Shown in pieces: positions 1 to 8,820 of a stretch of 64,000 nucleotides of DNA. The number at the start of each line of letters is the position of its first letter. The first letter of the stretch is position 1. The position numbers were made by a program, and so were the translations under genes. Origin of the DNA: Robinsoniella sp. (lineage in GTDB: Bacteria; Bacillota; Clostridia; Lachnospirales; Lachnospiraceae); the NCBI GenBank assembly GCA_022788205.1, contig JALEVQ010000077.1, positions 28,541 to 92,540 on the forward strand, read 5' to 3'. A model generated the notes under the pieces. The model was not told the origin of the DNA and did not search any database. It was given only the letters and a program-made list of their open reading frames with translations.

Positions 1-549
1 GAGCTGATCAGACGGTGCCTGAAGGAGTCCGGCGATGAAAAGCTGGAGTATTACACACCAGTGCGGGAGATCTACAGAGAATTTTTTAGAGAGGATTGTC
101 TGTATGAGGTCAAACCGTTCGACGGGATGGTTGAGGCACTGAAAGGTTTGAAAGAGCAGGGAGTAAAAATCGCGGTTTTGTCGAACAAGCCTCATGAAAA
201 TTCAATCAAGGTGGTTGAGACACTGTTTGGAAAAGGATTTTTCGACTATATTCAGGGACAACAGGTAAATATCCCGAGAAAACCATCACCGGCAGGGGCG
301 CTTCACATAGCAAAAATGTTTGGAGCACAGCCGTGCGAATGCCTTTATTTTGGCGACACAAACACAGATATGAAAACAGGAAAGAGTGCGGGGATGAAGA
401 CAGTCGGTGTGACATGGGGTTTCCGTGAAAAGAAAGAGTTAGAGGAAAATGGGGCTGATCTGCTGATCGATCATCCATCTGAGATTGCAGATCTGATAAA
501 AAGAAAGTGTGATATAGGAGGAAATCATGATTCGGCTGATTGCGAGTGA
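1..549 (+). CDS. HAD-family phosphatase, phosphoglycolate phosphatase (Gph) type, 5' partial
   Basis: The frame is open to the first base, so the start lies outside the window; a GTG at 61 is probably internal. HAD phosphatases hydrolyse small phosphoesters through an aspartyl-phosphate intermediate. Motif II (AVLSNKP, about 172-192), the motif III lysine (IPRKPSP, about 268-288) and motif IV (FGDTNTDM, about 352-375) are visible. The catalytic DxDGT motif I is upstream and cannot be checked. The order and spacing of motifs fit the Gph/PGMP subgroup, but the substrate cannot be read from sequence. The 3' end overlaps the start of a truncated second HAD gene at 527. Confidence 0.85.
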   Translation, partial: ELIRRCLKESGDEKLEYYTPVREIYREFFREDCLYEVKPFDGMVEALKGLKEQGVKIAVLSNKPHENSIKVVETLFGKGFFDYIQGQQVNIPRKPSPAGALHIAKMFGAQPCECLYFGDTNTDMKTGKSAGMKTVGVTWGFREKKELEENGADLLIDHPSEIADLIKRKCDIGGNHDSADCE

Positions 550-583
550 TTTGGATAGCACTCTTCTGCTGAACGATACATAG
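527..583 (+). pseudogene. Truncated start of a Cof-type HAD phosphatase gene
   Basis: An ATG at 527, 5 nt after a perfect AGGAGG (516-521), opens an 18-codon frame reading MIRLIASDLDSTLLLNDT and then TAG. This closely matches the N-terminus of Cof-type HAD hydrolases, whose catalytic motif I is DxDGT; here the glycine is serine. No further HAD motif follows before the next gene at 657. The translation signal is intact but the body is gone, so this looks like the relic of a gene once translationally coupled to the upstream phosphatase. A short functional peptide is possible but less likely. Confidence 0.6.
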
Positions 584-656
584 AAAGGCGGGCATGAATG
601 ATACACCGCGACACACAGTTAATCATCAAAAAAATTGTTACTGAGGAGGAAGAAAG

Positions 657-920
657 ATGGGAGAATACAGCAAAGAAGCAATCGAAGTATTTTTAGAGCA
701 GCAGGGCAAATTGTTTAGGGAAAATGTAGCTGAGACGCCGGAGGAGGCAGAGTGGTTTCTGGAAGATTGTTTTGCCGTTGAAGTCGGATCGATCAGAGAA
801 GTGCGCAGATATTTTGAGGAGAATGGAATGGATATCGATGGCATGAGTCTTGAAGAATTAAAAGAGGCAGATGAAGTGTTTGCGCTGCCAGGCGGAAGAT
901 ATCTGATTGTAGAGGGATAG
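657..920 (+). CDS. Hypothetical protein, 87 aa, acidic
   Basis: ATG at 657 is preceded by GAGGAGGAAGAAAG, a strong ribosome binding site. The product is small, soluble and acidic, with alternating predicted helices rich in Glu (EAIEVFLEQQGKLF; ETPEEAEWFLED) and a C-terminal LPGGRYLIVEG. There is no signal peptide, membrane segment or cysteine cluster. I do not recognise the family and give no function. It is followed by an intrinsic terminator at 984, so it is separate from the ABC transporter genes. Its gene looks real because of the ribosome binding site and the terminator. Confidence 0.65.
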   Translation: MGEYSKEAIEVFLEQQGKLFRENVAETPEEAEWFLEDCFAVEVGSIREVRRYFEENGMDIDGMSLEELKEADEVFALPGGRYLIVEG

Positions 921-983
921 AGAGAAACAGAAAAAGAGAACAACTGCGCAAAAAACAGAGAAATATTTGCGGAAAAATGAGGG

Positions 984-1028
984 AAACCAGCTGTGAGAGA
1001 CAATGGATTTTGCAGCTGGTTTTTTTTA
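984..1028 (+). terminator. Intrinsic terminator after the 87-aa gene
   Basis: The 8-bp stem ACCAGCTG (986-993) / CAGCTGGT (1013-1020) is followed by eight T residues. It separates the 87-aa gene from the ABC transporter genes starting at 1056. Confidence 0.85.
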
Positions 1029-1055
1029 TAAAAAAAACAGAAAGGGGAAAGAAAA

Positions 1056-1829
1056 ATGATTGAGATTGAAAATTTGACAAAGATCTACAAACTCAACAAA
1101 AAACAGCAAAAAGAGCTGAAAGTAAAAGAGACACAAAAAATTGCGGTTTCGGATCTTTCGATCACGGCAAGGGAAGGAGAAATTTTTGGACTGCTGGGAA
1201 CAAACGGGGCAGGTAAGACGACAACGCTGCGATGCCTCGCGACTCTGTTAAGACCGACCAGCGGGAGAATCCTTGTCAATGGATGTGATACAGTCAAAGA
1301 TGGGGAGAAAGTGAGAGGACAGATTGGATTCCTGACAAATGAGATGAAGCTCGATCCACAGTTTTCTCCAGACTATCTGGTAGAATTTTTTGGAAGACTT
1401 CACGGCATGGAGGAAAATTTGATCAAGAAGAGGAAAAGGGAGCTGTTTGAGTACTTTGGCATTGATGCGTTTGCTGAAAAACGTGTCGAGGAATTGTCAA
1501 CGGGTATGAAGCAGAAGGCATCGATTGCCGTCAGCTTGATCCATGATCCAAAGGTTATCATTTTTGATGAGCCTACAACGGGACTTGACATTATCACGGC
1601 AAGGGCAGTGACCGATTATTTGAAAGAATTGAGAAAACAGGGGAAACTGATTATCATGTCTACCCATATCATGTCAGAGGCAGAGAAGCTGTGTGACCGC
1701 ATCGCAACGATCGTCGACGGAAAGAAAGTGGAAGAAGGAACGATACCGGAAGTTTTGGCGAGAGCAGGCACAGATGATCTGGAAGAGGCATTTTTTAAGC
1801 TGTATCAAAGATATGGAAAGGCGGTGTAA
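1056..1829 (+). CDS. ABC transporter ATP-binding protein, NatA-like
   Basis: Cytoplasmic ATPase of an ABC-2 type exporter, 257 aa. It shows Walker A (GTNGAGKTT, residues 48-56), a signature motif LSTGMKQK (about 148-155), Walker B with the catalytic glutamate ([11 protein letters not shown]) and the switch histidine in STHIM. Between strands 1 and 2 there is a Lys/Gln-rich insertion (residues 12-30) seen in NatA-type sodium-efflux ATPases. RBS AAAGGGGAAAG precedes the ATG. The permease gene follows 3 nt after the stop, so the two are one operon. NatAB exports Na+ in Bacillus; the substrate here is inferred only from similarity. Confidence 0.9.
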   Translation: MIEIENLTKIYKLNKKQQKELKVKETQKIAVSDLSITAREGEIFGLLGTNGAGKTTTLRCLATLLRPTSGRILVNGCDTVKDGEKVRGQIGFLTNEMKLDPQFSPDYLVEFFGRLHGMEENLIKKRKRELFEYFGIDAFAEKRVEELSTGMKQKASIAVSLIHDPKVIIFDEPTTGLDIITARAVTDYLKELRKQGKLIIMSTHIMSEAEKLCDRIATIVDGKKVEEGTIPEVLARAGTDDLEEAFFKLYQRYGKAV

Positions 1830-1832
1830 ACG

Positions 1833-3050
1833 ATGAGAGGAATTCAGATTGTTTTTCAAAAAGAATTAAAACGTGTATTTAAAGATAAAAAGATGATTTT
1901 TTCCCTTTTTATTCTTCCAGTTGTCTTGATGGTCGGCATTTATGGGCTGATGGGATATCTGACCGATCAGATGATGGAGGATGTAGAGACACACAAATCG
2001 CTGGTGTGGATACAAAATGAACCGGAAGATCTCAGGATATATGTCCCGCAGCTTGATCAGATCGCTGAGATTCAGAGCTTGACAGCGAGTGACTCGACGG
2101 ATGAAGTAAAGCAGATGATCTACGATGGAATGGTCGATCTTCTGATTGTGTTCCCGGAAGATTTCACCGAACAGATTGCAGAATATGAGAGCAGCGAGCA
2201 GCCTCCGGAAATCAAAACCTTTTATAATCCATCTGAGGACTATTCCAGCGCTGCCAGACAAAGCATCGTAGAACTTTTGGAATCGGTCTATGAAAAAGCA
2301 TTGCTGGAACAGAGATTTGGAAATCTGAATGTGGTGACAGCCTTTACTGTGGATTCGACAAATGCGGAGGAATCTACGATTCAGAATGAGAGTAAGGCAG
2401 CGGGAAGAATGCTGGGAATGATGCTTCCGTATCTGATCACGATTCTCCTGTTTGCGGGGACGATGAGTCTTGGAACAGACACGATCACCGGAGAAAAAGA
2501 GCGAGGAACACTTGCCTGTATGCTCGTGACACCGGTCAAGAGAAGTGAGATTGTTCTGGGCAAGCTGCTTGCCTTGACAGTGATGTCGATTTTAAGCGCA
2601 TCCGTGTATATCATTGCACTTGTCATTGCGATGCCAAAGGCATTAGGTTCGATGGGCGCAGGAGATTTGACAGTCAGCTTCGGGGCGTCACAGATCGCGA
2701 TGATGGCGGCGGTCATCCTTGCTCTGGCATTTTTGTATGTGCTTTTGGTGGCAGTGGTCAGTGTGTTTGCGCGGACAGTCAAAGAGGCTGCAACGTATGT
2801 GACACCACTTTATATGATTGTCATTGTGGCAGGGCTGTTTACGATGTTCGCGACGACAGGCACAAGAGAAGTGTATGAATATCTGATCCCGATCTACAGC
2901 AGCAGCATTTGTCTGAGTGAGATTTTTGCAAATGAATTGACAGTGGCACACTTTGCGATGTCGTTTGGAATGACGATTTTGCTCAGCGTGATTCTGACTG
3001 GGGTGATGATCAAGGCATTCAACAGTGAGAAAGTGATGTTTAACGCCTAG
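1833..3050 (+). CDS. ABC-2 type transporter permease, NatB-like
   Basis: Integral membrane partner of the preceding ATPase, 405 aa. One N-terminal membrane segment (about residues 23-43, FSLFILPVVLMVGIYGL) is followed by a large outside domain of about 150 residues, then five to six segments in the C-terminal half, the classic ABC-2/NatB layout. The conserved TITGEKERGTL element after the second segment is the coupling region typical of this family. It probably exports Na+ or a small toxic compound; substrate is unproven. The operon ends at a strong hairpin shared with the convergent traX-like gene. Confidence 0.85.
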   Translation: MRGIQIVFQKELKRVFKDKKMIFSLFILPVVLMVGIYGLMGYLTDQMMEDVETHKSLVWIQNEPEDLRIYVPQLDQIAEIQSLTASDSTDEVKQMIYDGMVDLLIVFPEDFTEQIAEYESSEQPPEIKTFYNPSEDYSSAARQSIVELLESVYEKALLEQRFGNLNVVTAFTVDSTNAEESTIQNESKAAGRMLGMMLPYLITILLFAGTMSLGTDTITGEKERGTLACMLVTPVKRSEIVLGKLLALTVMSILSASVYIIALVIAMPKALGSMGAGDLTVSFGASQIAMMAAVILALAFLYVLLVAVVSVFARTVKEAATYVTPLYMIVIVAGLFTMFATTGTREVYEYLIPIYSSSICLSEIFANELTVAHFAMSFGMTILLSVILTGVMIKAFNSEKVMFNA

Positions 3051-3114
3051 GGATGGGCATACCTGAGGGCATCGCTGAATGAATCCATACCGCCTGTGCG
3101 CGGTGCATTTTAAA

Positions 3115-3188
3115 GAAAACAGGGGATGCTGAAAAAAGAAAAACTGACAAAGCGGGCAGTATATCTTTTGACAGCGTCCCCTGTTTTT
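3115..3188. terminator. Bidirectional terminator between the ABC operon and the traX-like gene
   Basis: Left arm AAAACAGGGGATGCTG (3116-3131) pairs with CAGCGTCCCCTGTTTT (3172-3187), with one bulge. T-rich tracts lie on both strands beyond the stem. It can end both the plus-strand ABC operon and the minus-strand gene if read through. Confidence 0.75.
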
Positions 3189-3194
3189 CATGGC

Positions 3195-3932
3195 TTAGGA
3201 GGCAAAAAATGGAATCACGACAAAAGTCAGGATACCAAAAATCATCAGATGGGCTGGATAAAAAGCATAAAAGAAATATTTTAACCTGATGCCACGTTTT
3301 CCATTGTAGAGCCAGATCGGAAGGAAGGCGATGGGGGCTGTGGCTTCCCATGAGATCGCAAAGGTCCCCGCGATGATCTGCATCAGTCGTTCGTTGCGGA
3401 ATAAAAATAAAACTTCGATCAAGAAGACTCCTTTGAATCCATAGTCGACATAACCATATTTTCCGGCAAGAAGACCGAGTATGAGAACGCCATATTTCAG
3501 CAGCGGGCGGTCGTAAAATTTTGTGTAAAAAATCATGACCATCAGACCGATGAATAATGTAAAGAAGACGTTTTGATGTTGTGATACAAAAAAGCTCCCG
3601 CGAAGACCGTAGTCAAAAGGAATCTCAGAAATCAGAGCAAACAAGAAAAGACGCGAGGCATATTTTGTCCAGCTTCTTGTGTGAGAGAAACCTTCCACTA
3701 AAAGAAAACAAAAGATAGGAAAAGCAGGACGCCCGATGGCGCGCATGGCGGAGTAGATGGATCTGAGAGACCGCATAAGCTCTGCATTGGAGGAAACGGA
3801 AGGCAAGGTCATAACTCCACGGTATAGAACAGAAGCGGCAAAGTGATCGATGGTCATAGAGATTATGGCGAGGATTTTCAGAGTACTGCCGGAGATTCCA
3901 AAGCGTTCTCGAAAATGTTCTAAATGTTCCAT
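3195..3932 (-). CDS. TraX family membrane protein
   Basis: A 245-aa polytopic membrane protein with about seven hydrophobic segments. The signature elements of the TraX family are clear: LKILAIISMTIDH near residue 19, GRPAFPIFCFLLVEGFSHT around 69-87, and SEIPFDYGL around 105. Plasmid F TraX acetylates the N-terminus of pilin; chromosomal TraX-like proteins in Clostridia are acyltransferase-like proteins of unknown substrate. No conjugation genes are nearby, so a pilin role is not supported. The start ATG at 3932 is preceded by GAAAGGACTGA. It is convergent with the ABC operon. Confidence 0.85.
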   Translation of the reverse strand: MEHLEHFRERFGISGSTLKILAIISMTIDHFAASVLYRGVMTLPSVSSNAELMRSLRSIYSAMRAIGRPAFPIFCFLLVEGFSHTRSWTKYASRLFLFALISEIPFDYGLRGSFFVSQHQNVFFTLFIGLMVMIFYTKFYDRPLLKYGVLILGLLAGKYGYVDYGFKGVFLIEVLFLFRNERLMQIIAGTFAISWEATAPIAFLPIWLYNGKRGIRLKYFFYAFYPAHLMIFGILTFVVIPFFAS

Positions 3933-4254
3933 ATATTATTCAGTCCTTTCAGCTTTAGTTTAAGTATAATTTTATTATAAGATACCAGGGGGGCAAAGAC
4001 TTTTGCCCCCAACATCATTATAACAGAAAAGGAAAAAGTGTAAAGAAAAAGAATTTTCAGGATTTGCATCAAGAAAACGTACTCCATTCTTTTAACGTAA
4101 GGTTTGCATATCGTCAAAAGTGATAGTGCAGAATCCTATTTTGTGCTATACTTTCTATGATAAAGAAGTGGACTGTACATGTCTGTTTTGTGTGACCTGT
4201 AAGTGGACAAAAAGAAAACAATAGAAGTCTGGAGTCAGGAGGAATACTGGAAAA
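3933..4254. other. Intergenic region with a GC-rich hairpin and a weak promoter
   Basis: This 322-nt spacer separates divergent genes. A 9-bp stem GGGGGCAAA / TTTGCCCCC (3989-4010) lies in the expected leader of the traX-like gene. An extended -10 element TGCTATACT (4144-4152) may start the glycosyltransferase gene, but its -35 is poor. A 65-codon minus frame over the hairpin lacks a ribosome binding site and is not credible. Confidence 0.4.
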
Positions 4255-5349
4255 ATGAGTGAAACACCAAAAGTGACAATTGTGATCCCGGCGTATAACC
4301 GAGAAGAGACCATTGAGAGATGTCTGGACAGTGTGCTTTGCCAGACATACGCGAATCTGGAGATTCTTGTGATTGACGATGGAAGTGTAGATAGGACGCC
4401 GGAGATTTTGAGAGAATATGAAGAAAAAGATACGCGCGTCCTTGTGATTACGAAGGAAAATACAGGCGTCTCAGACAGCAGAAACTGTGGAATCGGATAT
4501 GCGAGTGGAGAATATATCCAGTTTCTTGACTCAGACGACTGGCTTCCGGAAAATGCGACGGAATTATTTGTGAGTGCGATACAGAAAAATGACAGTGACA
4601 TGGTGATTGCGGATTATTACCGTGTGAGGGGACATCAGCTTTATCAGAGCGGAGCAATCGAGGAGCCAGGTACACTCTCGAGAACTGAATTTGCTGAGAT
4701 CATGATCGATAAAGCCTCCGATTTCTACTATGGGGTAGTCTGGAACAAATTTTACCGCAGAGAGATCTTGATGGAACAGGAGATCCGCTTTTCGGAAGAT
4801 TTGCAGTGGTGTGAAGATTTTCTGTTTAATCTTGATTATCTGAGATATGCGGCGCATATCGAGGTGATCAAAGAACCTGTCTATTATTATGTGAAGACAA
4901 AGGGAAGCCTTGTGAACACTCAGACGACACCGGTCAATGTGATCAAGACGAAGATGCGTCTGTATGAATATTATAAAGATCTCTATGAATCTCTTGATCT
5001 GTATGAGGATAATAAATTAAAGATCCAGATGTTTTTGGTTCAGGCGGCGCGTGATAAAAAGCAGAGACTGAAAAAGGCAGAGTATCCGCCTCAGCTTTTG
5101 CAGGAAGAGTCTCTGAAAAATAAGAAGGTCACAAAGAGATGGAGGGAAACCATCAAGGAGAATCGTGCAGCCTGGGCGGAGAAGATTTACGGAAATGACA
5201 CAGAGACCATCGCAAAAGCGCAGATGGAAGGAATCCGGATTGCAAAAGAAGTCATGAAACGGAAAAAGCAGGGAATGGAAGAGGAGGCAATTGCGGGAGA
5301 GCTTGGGATTGACAGAGAGATCGTGCATTTTGTGTTAGAGGAAGAATGA
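4255..5349 (+). CDS. Family 2 glycosyltransferase
   Basis: A GT-A fold glycosyltransferase, 364 aa, probably acting at the cytoplasmic face on a surface polysaccharide. The N-terminal domain shows VTIVIPAYNREETIERC (about 6-22), the nucleotide-binding VIDDGSVDRT, NTGVSDSRN and the metal-binding DSDDWL (about 92-97). There is no membrane anchor. RBS CAGGAGGAAT is 12 nt before the ATG. The last 40 residues are highly charged and end in a segment that looks like a small helix-turn-helix (AIAGELGIDREIVHFVL), unusual for this family. No other sugar genes are adjacent, so the acceptor is unknown. Confidence 0.85.
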   Translation: MSETPKVTIVIPAYNREETIERCLDSVLCQTYANLEILVIDDGSVDRTPEILREYEEKDTRVLVITKENTGVSDSRNCGIGYASGEYIQFLDSDDWLPENATELFVSAIQKNDSDMVIADYYRVRGHQLYQSGAIEEPGTLSRTEFAEIMIDKASDFYYGVVWNKFYRREILMEQEIRFSEDLQWCEDFLFNLDYLRYAAHIEVIKEPVYYYVKTKGSLVNTQTTPVNVIKTKMRLYEYYKDLYESLDLYEDNKLKIQMFLVQAARDKKQRLKKAEYPPQLLQEESLKNKKVTKRWRETIKENRAAWAEKIYGNDTETIAKAQMEGIRIAKEVMKRKKQGMEEEAIAGELGIDREIVHFVLEEE

Positions 5350-5367
5350 CGGATTAAGTATAGGAAA

Positions 5368-5397
5368 GCCCGCCGCTTCGTATTTTGAACGGCGGGC
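5368..5397. terminator. GC-rich terminator-like hairpin between convergent genes
   Basis: A perfect 8-bp stem GCCCGCCG (5368-5375) / CGGCGGGC (5390-5397) lies between the convergent glycosyltransferase and AEC genes. The T tracts on either side are short, so efficiency is uncertain. Confidence 0.6.
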
Positions 5398-5422
5398 GCA
5401 AGAGGCAGAAAATGTGTTTTTG

Positions 5423-6367
5423 TCAAATGAATGCGAGAGAGCGGAGAAGATAAAGCCATCCCGTCAAAGTGAATGCACTGAAAAGAGTCGTGAGCATGAC
5501 AGTGCTTGAAGTCAGAATTCCCTCATGTCCCATATTTTTTGCCATAATATAGCAGCTCACAGTTGTGCATGAGCCTAACATCACAAGGATAGCGATCAGT
5601 TTTTCCTGGCGAAATCCGAGATGCACTGCGATTGGCAAAAAGATTGCGACGAGAACTACCAGTTTGATCACGCTGGCAACTATGGCAGGCTTTAAGCGCG
5701 AGGAAGCCTGTTTTACTTCGAACGAGGCACCCATCGCCATAAGTCCGAGAGGAGTGGCGAGGACAGCGACATTTTTGACCGTCTTTTCGAGAATGACCGG
5801 GACAGGGAGCTTCAGCAAAGACCAGAGCATCCCTGCGACAATCCCGAGAATGATGGGGTTTGTGAGGATTCCCTTCAGTGTCTTTAGGAGGAGCTGACGG
5901 TTCAACGGTTCCCTCTGCGGTTTCATGAGAGAGAGCACAACCACCGCCATGACATTGTACAGAGGGACTGTGGCGATGATCATCAGCGGAGCCATGCCGG
6001 CATTGCCATAAATATTCTGTATAAATGCGATTCCAAGGATGGCTGCGCTGCTGCGGTACGATGCCTGGATAAATTCGCCTTGAATGGATTTGTCCTTCAA
6101 GAAAAAGGAAAGGGCGGTCACGCCGAGGATACTGATCAGTGTGGCAGAAAAGCAGAAGAGCACAAATGTGGTGTCCCAGACTTCAAAGAAGTTTACCGTC
6201 GCCAAATCTTGAAAAAGCAGTGCAGGGAGCGCAGCCTGGAAGACAAATTTATTCATCTTTTTCACAAAAGCTTCGTCCATGAGCCCTACTTTTCTAAAAA
6301 ACCACCCTAAAATCATGGTAAAAAAGATAGGGAGCGTGGCATTTAAACTAAAAATTAAATTTTCCAT
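5423..6367 (-). CDS. AEC (auxin efflux carrier) family transporter
   Basis: Integral membrane transporter of about 314 aa with roughly ten hydrophobic segments in two halves, the layout of AEC/bile-acid-sodium-symporter-like carriers. Family features are ILGWFFRKVGLMDE near the N-terminus, FVFQAALPALLF, and the C-terminal half-repeat PLGLMAMGASFE. Bacterial members move malate, malonate or other anions; the substrate is not readable here. ATG at 6367 is preferred because AAAGGA lies upstream, although 12 nt away; an in-frame ATG at 6388 has no ribosome binding site. It is convergent with the glycosyltransferase. Confidence 0.85.
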   Translation of the reverse strand: MENLIFSLNATLPIFFTMILGWFFRKVGLMDEAFVKKMNKFVFQAALPALLFQDLATVNFFEVWDTTFVLFCFSATLISILGVTALSFFLKDKSIQGEFIQASYRSSAAILGIAFIQNIYGNAGMAPLMIIATVPLYNVMAVVVLSLMKPQREPLNRQLLLKTLKGILTNPIILGIVAGMLWSLLKLPVPVILEKTVKNVAVLATPLGLMAMGASFEVKQASSRLKPAIVASVIKLVVLVAIFLPIAVHLGFRQEKLIAILVMLGSCTTVSCYIMAKNMGHEGILTSSTVMLTTLFSAFTLTGWLYLLRSLAFI

Positions 6368-6495
6368 AATTGATGACATTCCTTTCATGAGAAAATAGAG
6401 AAACAGAGTGGAAATGTCTGTTCTGCAAATATTCTGCTACATCGTACCACAAAAAAAGAAGAAAGAAAACCATTTCTTTGCGAAAGCAAGCAAAA

Positions 6496-6562
6496 GGGTA
6501 TTTTCAGACCCTTCCCCAAAAACATGTGGTTGTTTTTGAGTGAGAAGAATCTGAAAATACCC
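6496..6562 (-). terminator. htpG terminator
   Basis: A perfect 13-bp inverted repeat GGGTATTTTCAGA (6496-6508) / TCTGAAAATACCC (6550-6562) lies just after the htpG stop and is followed on the minus strand by TTTTG. Confidence 0.75.
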
Positions 6563-6570
6563 CGTTCATT

Positions 6571-8655
6571 TTATTTTACTAACAGCATCATGATTTCATT
6601 GCTGCGCGCGATGAATTTTGTCATCTCATCTGGATTGAGCTGTTTGTGGCTCAGCATTGCAAGGTCATACAGCTGGCAGCACATCATCGGGACATGCTCG
6701 GAATCTTTGTGCTCGAGAATATACTGCACCAGCTTATTGTTTGCGTTCAGCACCAGTGTCTGTTCGTTGCCGAACATGGATGGATCCATGCCGTACATGC
6801 CATACATCTTCATCATTTCCTGCATACGTCTGCTCTCTTCAGAGAGGATCATCATGGAGGAAACATTCTCGTTTTTCAGCTTTTCTACCTTGACTTCCAG
6901 CTTGTCATTGTCCAGTGCCTTGCGGAAGGTTTCGGTCAGGGCATCGGTAGTTTCTTTCAAGTCTTCGCTGGAGCCTTCTGTCACACTCTCATTGACATCG
7001 GCATCGATGCGCTGGAAGCGGATCTCACCGTTTTTGTTCTCGAGATGTGTGATGAAAGCGGAATCGATATTATGATTCAGGATGGCAGCGTCGAGACCCT
7101 GCTCCTTGAAGAGGTTGATATACTGACTCTGCTGAATCACATCGGTCACATAGAAAAGCGTTGTTTTCTTTTTCTCTGCCTCTTCCGGATCGATCTCTTC
7201 TTTGGCCTCGTCTGCCTTTGTATCAGCGCCTTCTGCTTTCTCGTCAACGACTTCAACTGCCGGTTCGTCTTTTTTATTCTCAGCGATGAAATCTTTCAGT
7301 GTCAGGTATTTGCCGTCCAGATTCTTAAACAGAATGTAATCTGTCATCTTTTCTGAGAATTTCTCATCTTTGATGTAGCCGAACTTGATGAATGGGCTGA
7401 TATCGTCCCAATATTTCTCATAGGATTCACGGTCTGTCTTGCACATACCGGTCAGCTTGTCGGCAACCTTCTTTGTGATGTAGTCAGAAATCTTTTTGAC
7501 GAATCCATCATTCTGGAGTGCACTTCTGGACACATTCAGCGGCAGATCCGGACAGTCGATCACACCCTTTAACAGCATCAGGAATTCTGGAATCACCTCT
7601 TTGATGTTGTCGGCGATGAAGACCTGATTGTTGTACAGCTTAATGGTGCCTTCGATCGAATCATACTCCGTGTTGATCTTCGGGAAATACAGAATACCTT
7701 TTAAGTTGAAAGGATAGTCCATGTTCAGATGAATCCAGAACAGAGGCTCTTTATAGTCCATGAAGACCTTGCGGTAAAATTCTCTGTATTCTTCCGGTGT
7801 ACAATCATTTGGATGTTTTGTCCACAGAGGATGGATATCACTCAGAGAGACAGGGCGTTTGTTGATCTTAACGCGGTCTCTTGCAGGGGAAACCTCAACG
7901 ATCTCTTTTTCGCCATTTTCGTTTTCTTTTTCTTCTGTCTTCGCATCCTCATGGATATGTTCTACAACGACATCGTCATCTCTTAAATCGCTCTCGTCGA
8001 TGGTCTCATATTCCTGCGGGGCATCTTCCTTGGAGAGGAAAATTTCTACTGGCATGAAAGAGCAGTATTTCTCGATGACTTCTCTTGCACGGTATTCGTT
8101 GGCGAATTCCAGGCTTTCTTCATTTAAGAAAAGAGTGATCTCTGTTCCAACAGTTGTTCTGGTGCCGTCGCCCATGGTGTACTCTGTTCCGCCGTCACAC
8201 TCCCAGTGAACAGGGGTAGCACCTTCGCGGTAGGACAATGTGTCGATGTGCACTTCATCGGCAACCATAAATGCAGAGTAGAATCCTAAACCGAAATGAC
8301 CGATAATCTCATCGTTGTCAGCCTTGTCTTTGTATTTTTCAAGGAAGTCGGTTGCACCTGAGAAAGCGATCTGTGTGATGTACTCTTCAACCTCGTCAGC
8401 AGTCATACCAAGACCGGTGTCGATAAATTTCATTGTCTTTTTCTCTGGATTGACAATGACCTGGATTTTATTTTTGAAGTTGTCAGGGAAGGTGTATTCC
8501 CCCATCATCTCTAATTTTTTCAGTTTGGTGATTGCGTCGCAGCCGTTGGAGATTAGCTCACGCACGAAAATGTCATGGTCAGAATACAGCCATTTTTTGA
8601 TGATCGGAAAAATATTTTCGCTGTTGATGGAAAGACTTCCTGTTTTGTTGCTCAT
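6571..8655 (-). CDS. htpG: Molecular chaperone HtpG (Hsp90)
   Basis: Cytoplasmic ATP-dependent chaperone, 694 aa from ATG 8655, which follows AAGGAGTGTTTGAAT; an earlier in-frame ATG at 8706 lacks a ribosome binding site. The N-terminal GHKL ATPase domain shows ELISNGCDAITKL, FIDTGLGMTADEV, GHFGLGFYSAFMVAD and GTEITLFL. The middle domain has the arginine in LNVSRSALQND. The acidic linker typical of some Hsp90s is represented by a charged stretch at about residues 225-250, and a second Glu/Lys/Asp-rich insert is at about 470-510. A perfect CIRCE element upstream argues for HrcA repression, unlike B. subtilis htpG, which is not HrcA controlled. Confidence 0.97.
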   Translation of the reverse strand: MSNKTGSLSINSENIFPIIKKWLYSDHDIFVRELISNGCDAITKLKKLEMMGEYTFPDNFKNKIQVIVNPEKKTMKFIDTGLGMTADEVEEYITQIAFSGATDFLEKYKDKADNDEIIGHFGLGFYSAFMVADEVHIDTLSYREGATPVHWECDGGTEYTMGDGTRTTVGTEITLFLNEESLEFANEYRAREVIEKYCSFMPVEIFLSKEDAPQEYETIDESDLRDDDVVVEHIHEDAKTEEKENENGEKEIVEVSPARDRVKINKRPVSLSDIHPLWTKHPNDCTPEEYREFYRKVFMDYKEPLFWIHLNMDYPFNLKGILYFPKINTEYDSIEGTIKLYNNQVFIADNIKEVIPEFLMLLKGVIDCPDLPLNVSRSALQNDGFVKKISDYITKKVADKLTGMCKTDRESYEKYWDDISPFIKFGYIKDEKFSEKMTDYILFKNLDGKYLTLKDFIAENKKDEPAVEVVDEKAEGADTKADEAKEEIDPEEAEKKKTTLFYVTDVIQQSQYINLFKEQGLDAAILNHNIDSAFITHLENKNGEIRFQRIDADVNESVTEGSSEDLKETTDALTETFRKALDNDKLEVKVEKLKNENVSSMMILSEESRRMQEMMKMYGMYGMDPSMFGNEQTLVLNANNKLVQYILEHKDSEHVPMMCCQLYDLAMLSHKQLNPDEMTKFIARSNEIMMLLVK

Positions 8656-8757
8656 ATTCAAACACTCCTTTAAATTCTGTTTTTTGATAGATTCCCACCT
8701 CAGCACAAGACAGAGGCGAGACGGATGCAGACGATTGTTTTGTCTGTTGTTGTTCTA

Positions 8758-8786
8758 AGTGTAATACGCAAACAAAAAAAAGTCAA
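8758..8786 (-). promoter_or_regulatory. htpG sigma-A promoter
   Basis: On the minus strand TTGACT (8786-8781) and TACACT (8763-8758) are separated by 17 nt. The promoter lies between the CIRCE element and the htpG start. Confidence 0.7.
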
Positions 8787-8793
8787 GAGAAAA

Positions 8794-8820
8794 TTAGCAC
8801 TCAAATCGAGTGAGTGCTAA
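8794..8820. promoter_or_regulatory. CIRCE element (HrcA operator)
   Basis: TTAGCACTC (8794-8802), a 9-nt spacer, and GAGTGCTAA (8812-8820) match the CIRCE consensus exactly. It is 7 nt upstream of the htpG -35 hexamer, so bound HrcA could hinder RNA polymerase. hrcA itself is not in the window. Confidence 0.95.

Noticed and set aside
3920..4117. 65-codon minus-strand frame upstream of the traX-like gene
   Set aside because: No ribosome binding site, crosses a GC-rich hairpin and overlaps the start of the traX-like gene.
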